A stretch of DNA of 64,000 bases from Alligator mississippiensis. Taxonomy: Eukaryota; Chordata; Crocodylia; Alligatoridae. The position numbers were made by a program, and so were the translations under genes. The stretch is taken from assembly GCF_030867095.1 (NCBI RefSeq), contig NC_081824.1, forward strand, positions 147,093,433 through 147,157,432. Direction: 5' to 3'. This document shows, piece by piece, positions 58,690 through 64,000 of the stretch (the stretch's first letter is position 1; each line of letters opens with the position of its first letter). The notes beneath the pieces are model-generated. The model made no database searches and was not told the origin of the DNA. It saw only the letters and a program-made list of their open reading frames with translations.

Positions 58690-58985
58690 AAAATTCAAAT
58701 TAAAGATTTGAACAGATAGGAAAAGTATCTGCTACATAGGACAGACAGTACGAGAGCTATCAATCTTCACATTGCAGGCCATAAGCTGATCACCAGCTAA
58801 GTTCACACAGAAATCCCTCCACTAGACTTGTAGAGTATTGCACAATTGACCATATGTACCATCTGAGACACAGAGGAGGGCGTCAGCTTCCTTTGAAGCA
58901 TCCAGTACAAAATACAGTCAGAGGCAGGATACCAGACTATACGAACATTGCTCTATTCCAGTATAGCAGTTTTATGTACCTTATG
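58690..58985 (+). mobile_element. Possible ancient LINE 3' end (CR1/L3 type)
   Basis: The text 'gtcagaggcaggatacc' followed by 'ctattccagtatagcagt' resembles the 'aggatactgg...ctgattcagtatggca' 3' end seen again at 61.97-62.02 kb. Strongly decayed. Confidence 0.4.
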
Positions 58986-60219
58986 TAGAGTGGAAAAGGG
59001 AAAAGAGAAATGAAACCCCACCCATGTTCACGGTGATTGCAGAAACATACAGCTGCCAGAAACAATTCTGCTTACCCAGCACTTGAGTACAGCAGGATTT
59101 CCAATAAAACATTTCCAGCTTTTGACTCAGTCTTGCTCACATGAAAGTCAATGAGAATTTGTCATGGACTTCACAGAGCAGAGGATCTGGCCCTAATCCT
59201 AGAGATTTCAAAAGGCAGCAGAAGCAAAAGGACACAGAGGCTGCCAAAATGTGGAAGAAAACGAGCAATTTAGTGTTACATGTGCAGGTGACTATTTTCT
59301 TTTCCTGTTTGAAATGATTACATCAGTCTTTAATCTGTAGGTTTTTTTCTTTTTAATTTCAATTTTCCTTTCTCTCCCACTCCCACGATTTTCTTTATGA
59401 CTTAGCGTCAGTGTAGGTTACAGACTTCCTGTGGCACTTTTATGAGCTGCCAGAAAGGAAGTGACCTGGTTATGGCTCCAGGACTTCAAGCCACCTCAGC
59501 AATGCTTTTTCCTTTTGGATTGCAGTAACATGATGGGAGGATAATGATCAGAGCTCCTTAGTGCATGTGAAGCTGGCAGGCAAAGAGTACATATTGTCAT
59601 CTATTTGCAACACCATTAGTGTGTTTACAACACCATTAATGTCTGTGTGCCTGCTCTTTTATGAAGCCTTTAGAAAATCACTTCAAACAGAAGCTGTAGA
59701 ATTAGACTGCAACTTTATTTTTTAGCAGCCTGGGTTAGTTACAGCAAATGCCTCTCTGAAAATAACTCATTAATCAAGGGAGTTGGCCATGGGTGGGACC
59801 GTCCGGAGTCCAAGTTCGACAGCTCTTACGTAGGAGGATGCCACAATGTTATCACTGAGGAAATCCATATGCTTGATTTTACATGCACAAGTAGTGTCAC
59901 TAGTTCCTGGAGACAGCAGAAAGAGAAAGTACAGGCTAACCTTGTTCTCTGCACATAGTAATGTTTAATATGATAAAGTGTTCCTCTGTCTTTCAGTTCC
60001 ACTAAGTAAGAGTTCACATACCCTAAATGCAACGTAAACAACAATCCTCTAGAATGCATCTACATAACTCCCTTTTTAATTTACTTTGTTACTTCATCTC
60101 ACCCCTTCAGACACCTTTGCTCTATAAATCTCCCTCTCAAGCTCTTTTAATATTCCCAAGATTCAGGTAGATCCCAAGAACTCTAATAGAACAGCTGAGA
60201 ATTTTACAATTATATCGCC
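58986..60219. other. AT-rich sequence without recognised gene
   Basis: No exon identified. Confidence 0.4.
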
Positions 60220-60480
60220 ACCATCACAGAAGCACAGATGTTAGAAAAGTAAGAGATGGAAAATGCCAGTTAGGTCATCCACCTTCTGCCGGTGCACAAT
60301 TATTCCCCACAGTGTATTGTCTGGCTCAGTCTAATTTTAAATACCCAAGTTAATAGGGGTTTTACCTTAGGAGAAAGTTCCACATCATGATACTGTCAAG
60401 AAGTTTTTCCTGGCTTTCAGACTATATTTCCCCTTTTTACTGTTTTCTCTCACAAATGCTATTATACTCACATGTTCCAC
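60220..60480 (-). mobile_element. Possible old CR1-like fragment
   Basis: The order 'gagatggaaaatgccagtta', 'gtcatccacc', 'gttccacatcatgatactgt', 'aagaagtttttcctggc' mirrors CR1 3' ends read in reverse. Divergence is high. Confidence 0.5.
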
Positions 60481-60639
60481 AGGAAATTTTCCTCTTTGTT
60501 GTTAGAGTAAAATTCTGACTTTTTCCGGCTGTATACATGCACTGTTTCTTTGGCTCTGTAGCCAGATGCCAGGTAAGAGAAGCACAGGGACGTTCTCAGT
60601 GGGAGCACTGTTGTTAAGTGGAGATGTAGTGTAGTTCAA

Positions 60640-61090
60640 GGCCCCTGGCACATATTCATTTAAAGGCACCACAAAGTCTGATCCCTGATCCTAACAATCT
60701 CACTTCCTTCCATGCCACACGTGCATGGCAGGGGATGTGATCTGGGGATCGAGATTAGATCCCAATCATGCCATTTCTACTTGCCAGTGCAGGGGGACCT
60801 GAGATCATGATCCCCTACTCCCCTTGTATGGGGAAGTTGAAAGCCAGGTTCTTGAAGGTCTGTGGCTGAGACCAAATATCAGCTGACTGCCAGTCATGAC
60901 CTAGACCCGCTACATGTGCAATTCAAGGTGTCATGCAAACCAGCCATAAAAATGTTCCACATGTTCTACATCTACAAATGTTCTACATAATACGTAGAAC
61001 ATTTTTATGTCCTGTTTGCAATGTTATGGTACCTTAAGTCAGATGCACTTGTAGCATCCTTGCCATTTATGTCATGATTAACACATTGAC
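60640..61090 (-). repeat. Unnamed dispersed repeat, copy 2 (inverted)
   Basis: Read in reverse, it follows 34960-35330 closely: 'atggcaaggatgctacaag', 'agaacctggctttcaac', 'gggatcatgatctcagg'. It contains an additional small foldback near 60946-61004, 'aaaaatgttc' pairing with 'gaacattttt', that the first copy lacks. Confidence 0.65.
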
Positions 61091-61924
61091 TTAAACTGTA
61101 CCTTAGTACATGCAAGGCACCCCTCTATAACTTTTATGAATTGATCAGCACCCCATTTTAAAAACTTATTTATTACTAATTTATTACTGTGCATATCTCC
61201 TTGCAGAGGAGCTAGGCAGTGGGATCAGGGACATGGCCAGGAAGGGACTGAGCCTGAGCCTATGTTTATCTGCTTATCCCCTTGCGCTTATCTCCTCCCA
61301 CATCACAGCACCCTTCAAAGGATATTGCTGCACCTATGTATAGGGTTAGAGATACTTCTCTGTTCATTATTTTGATAAATTCCCCCCTTCAGTGTTGGAA
61401 GAAGGCAAATCTCCAATTTTTTGCTATTTTCATATGAGGTGTCAGACTCTGACTCACTTTTAACCAGTGTAAATAAACAGTAAGATAAGTATTGCCACAA
61501 GCTAAGTACTGCCACAAGTATTGCAGCCCCTGAAAACAAGGGTAGCCCCACTGCCTAGAACTAGTCAGGTTCACACCAGTTCAAGATCTGGCTCCTTCTT
61601 TGATAGGTCCATACAGTGGTTTGATTCAAGAAACCATTTTATCAGATTCAAGCAGCAGGAGAGCTTAACAAAGACAGTGGGAAAGCATACATTAGATCAT
61701 TAATTGATGCAATGTGGAGTAAGGATGAAAATGACTTGCCTTCACTGAGGAATGAGATCAGCTTGACTATGACATCATTTTAAAAAAATCGGATAGACAT
61801 TTCATTCCTAAATAAAAAGCATTTGACAAATTGGCATGCTTTTACCAAAGGGTCAGAGGCCTGAGGAAAACATTGAAGCTTTTATAAAGGATCTTTGGGG
61901 TCAATCCAGTGCCCAATGACGTTA
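61091..61924. other. AT-rich sequence without recognised gene
   Basis: No exon identified. Confidence 0.4.
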
Positions 61925-62330
61925 ATGGGAGACTTTGTGAATCACTTGTTGCAGTAAACCACCTCTGGAGACAGGATACTGGATTAGACTGACCACAATC
62001 TGATTCAGTATGGCAATTTCCTATATTCCTTTGTTCATACTCATCTCTAAGTTATATATTTTCAACTATTAAGCTTTTTTTCTCCTTCTGATTCAATTCC
62101 TAGATTCCTCTGATCATTTCTGAGATTCTGAACTGACCCAGTTTAACAATATATTTCTGATAACAAGGTGCCTATAAATGGATACAGTATTCTAACTGAA
62201 GCTGAATGGAGAGAGAATCTAATAGCTATCTTAGATATCTGTCGGGCCCAGAACTAATGGACTTTTCCTACTCTAGCACATTGTGAACTCATGCTTAAAT
62301 TCTGGTTCACTTTCACCCATACTGCTCTCT
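61925..62330. mobile_element. Ancient LINE fragments (CR1/L3 type)
   Basis: A plus-strand 3' end, 'gacaggatactggattagac' and 'ctgattcagtatggcaatt', is followed by text resembling a minus-strand CR1 ('ctgaactgacccagttt', 'aaatggatacagtattctaa'). Boundaries and family are uncertain. Confidence 0.45.
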
Positions 62331-62909
62331 TCCAATATTTCCACATTCCATGTTTCACTTGCACTACATATTTGAATTTGAATTTATTTACCTACACACT
62401 GCTTTAGCTTGTTTTCAGAAGTATAGCTCAACTGTGCTTTTTTCTGCTTATAATTCTAAGATTTCTAAATTCATTTTATTATTTCTCCTTTCTCCTAAGT
62501 TTTTTCACCATTTTCAGTGTAATGCCATGTGGCACATCATTTATTCCATTTCACTGATCACTAATGGAGATATGGAATAAGGGCCAGATCTGAAGGCCAC
62601 TGAAGTTAATGGGAGGTCTCTAAAGGACACCTGAGAAACATCATACACTGGAATGTGTTATTCAGTTGCACTTTGCTTAATACCATTGGCCAATTTACAG
62701 TCATCGTGGCAGTGCCCAGGCCATATCCAAGCAAACTAAACTGTTTTTTCAAGTCAGCTTGCATGCAACCCTTAATGAAATACTTTAGTAAAAAAAAGCA
62801 TGTATTACCCTTGACTGCATTCTCTAATAAAAAAAATGACTATAGGTTTTGTCTGGCACTATTTACTCTTTAGAAACATATGATGCTTATTGCTGATGAT
62901 TCTGCTGCT
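62331..62909. other. AT-rich sequence without recognised gene
   Basis: No exon identified. Confidence 0.4.
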
Positions 62910-62917
62910 CTATAGAT

Positions 62918-63346
62918 CAGGGGTTGGCTGCCACACCTGGGCTGGGCAGCATACAGCTGGGCCCATTCCGCTGCCACTTATCCCCCCACTCCCTTTAGCC
63001 CTTGCTCTGGCATGGGCACAGCTTCCAGCCAGTGGGGAGCTGTGCCAGGGCCAGGCAGCTTCCAGCTGTATGTGCACTGCAGCCAGGAGGCAAGTGTGGG
63101 GGCGAACAGGGAAAAGCAGTAGCACTTTTTTCAGCTGCCAGGCCCTGACACAGCTCCCCTCTGGGTGGAAGCTGTGCTCGAACCAGAACTGAGGGGCTGG
63201 GAGAAGTGGCAGTGGTGATCAGAGCACAGCTCCCAAGTGCTTCCCCCTGCCATGGGTGCAGGGAAAGCCTCCCACCCTTGAAGCACCACTGAAACCACTA
63301 AACCCACATCAGACCAAGTCAGGCTGTTAAAGGTTGCTGGCCACTG
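62918..63346. mobile_element. hAT-type non-autonomous element (429 bp)
   Basis: The left end is CAGGGGTTGGCTGCC and the right end in reverse is CAGTGGCCAGCAACC. Flanks ctatagat (62910-62917) and ctctagat (63347-63354) match at 7 of 8 positions. The GC-rich body has no transposase frame. Confidence 0.83.
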
Positions 63347-63415
63347 CTCTAGATGGACTAATGCTAGTAAGTGATGCAATGTGTCACCATGGTTACAAAC
63401 CCATACCCTATTAAG

Positions 63416-63735
63416 TCATAGAATCATAGAAAATTAGGGTTGGAAGGGACTGCAGGAAGTCATCTAGTCCAACCCCTGCTCAAAGCTGGACCATCCCTAA
63501 TTATATCATCCCAGGAAATGCTTTGTCTATCTGGGTCTTAAAAACCTCCAAGGATGGAGATGCCACCGCCTTTCTGGGTAACCTGTTCCAGTACTTTACT
63601 ATGCAACTAGTGAAAAAGTTTTTACTAATACCTAGCCTAAACTTCCCTTGCTGCAACTTGAAACCATTGCTTCTTCTTTTATTGGTATACAAATGTGCAG
63701 CACCATATACCATTCCAGTGCTTATTTCTTCATTT
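63416..63735 (-). pseudogene. CR1 LINE 3' fragment
   Basis: The tail at 63416-63435, 'gtcatagaatcatagaaaat', is followed by 'gggttggaagggac' and 'catctagtccaacccctgct', the reverse of a CR1 3' UTR. The minus-strand translation near 63713-63501 includes FRLGISKNFFTSCIVKYWN, the CR1 C-terminal region. Confidence 0.87.
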
Positions 63736-64000
63736 TAGAGAGGCCCTGTTTAAAGCTGTACTTCTGCTCTTTGTTTGGTCTGCTGCCTTAGCATTGCAAC
63801 TCCAAGTATGTTCACACTGCATATGAAGCACCAGCAATTCCATCCTTTCTGACAGGTTGACTAACCAGAACTAGCACTGGAGCCAAAAGTGATTCATGTA
63901 AAACATAACCACTAGTATCCCTGAACATGGGCAGGTCCAGGTGGGGTGTGGCAGTGCAGTCACACTCCCCTTCCACTGCTACTGTTGTCCCCATCTGACC

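Noticed and set aside
1..64000. CRISPR arrays, operons, bacterial promoters or ribosome-binding sites
   Set aside because: The window is vertebrate-type nuclear DNA. Repeats are transposons and microsatellites, with no evenly spaced direct repeats with unique spacers.

Overview
The window looks like vertebrate nuclear DNA: AT-rich, gene-poor and dense with decayed transposons. The repeat mix points to a non-avian sauropsid. It holds chicken-repeat-1 (CR1) LINEs of several ages, a Penelope-like element, many hAT-type miniature elements, a fossil MIR/CORE SINE and a retrovirus-like LTR element. A crocodilian fits best and a turtle is possible; this is a judgement from repeat style, not from a database match. 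I recognise no host protein-coding exon, rRNA, tRNA or CRISPR array. Nearly all open frames are chance frames or pieces of mobile elements.

Layout. 1-13 kb: AT-rich DNA with a 280-bp hAT element (153-432), an inverted pair of Penelope-type tails (about 6.1 kb), a GC-rich minisatellite hAT relative (7.4-8.7 kb) and a minus-strand CR1 (10.6-12.7 kb) split by a 695-bp hAT element. 13-19 kb: another minisatellite-bearing hAT element, a tRNA-derived SINE, a long foldback and a 110-bp hAT element with a perfect 8-bp target duplication. 19-23 kb: the most interesting object, a 3.25-kb minus-strand LTR element. It has 272-bp repeated ends (7 differences), a polypurine tract and one long Gag-like frame broken by a single in-frame TGA, but no room for pro, pol or env. 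Its leader carries a repeated hairpin. A truncated relative with the same hairpins lies at 45.5-46.0 kb.

24-50 kb: a family of foldback miniature elements sharing termini of the form CAGTGGG...TCTACAYGTGCA, more hAT, CR1 and MIR remnants, a dead Penelope-like element (32.6-34.05 kb) whose reverse transcriptase box has lost both aspartates, a Tigger-like TA-flanked element (34.3 kb) and a GC-rich 426-bp LTR-like insertion (38.2 kb). 52.1-54.8 kb: the youngest-looking LINE, a plus-strand CR1 with an intact reverse transcriptase frame but a truncated, frameshifted endonuclease. 55-64 kb: older CR1-like tails, a second copy of an unnamed dispersed repeat (also at 35 kb), a hAT element and a 3'-terminal CR1.

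No host operon or pathway is visible. The only functional partnerships are within elements: endonuclease and reverse transcriptase in CR1, reverse transcriptase and GIY-YIG in the Penelope-like element, and promoter, leader and Gag in the LTR element. The last would need enzymes supplied in trans.
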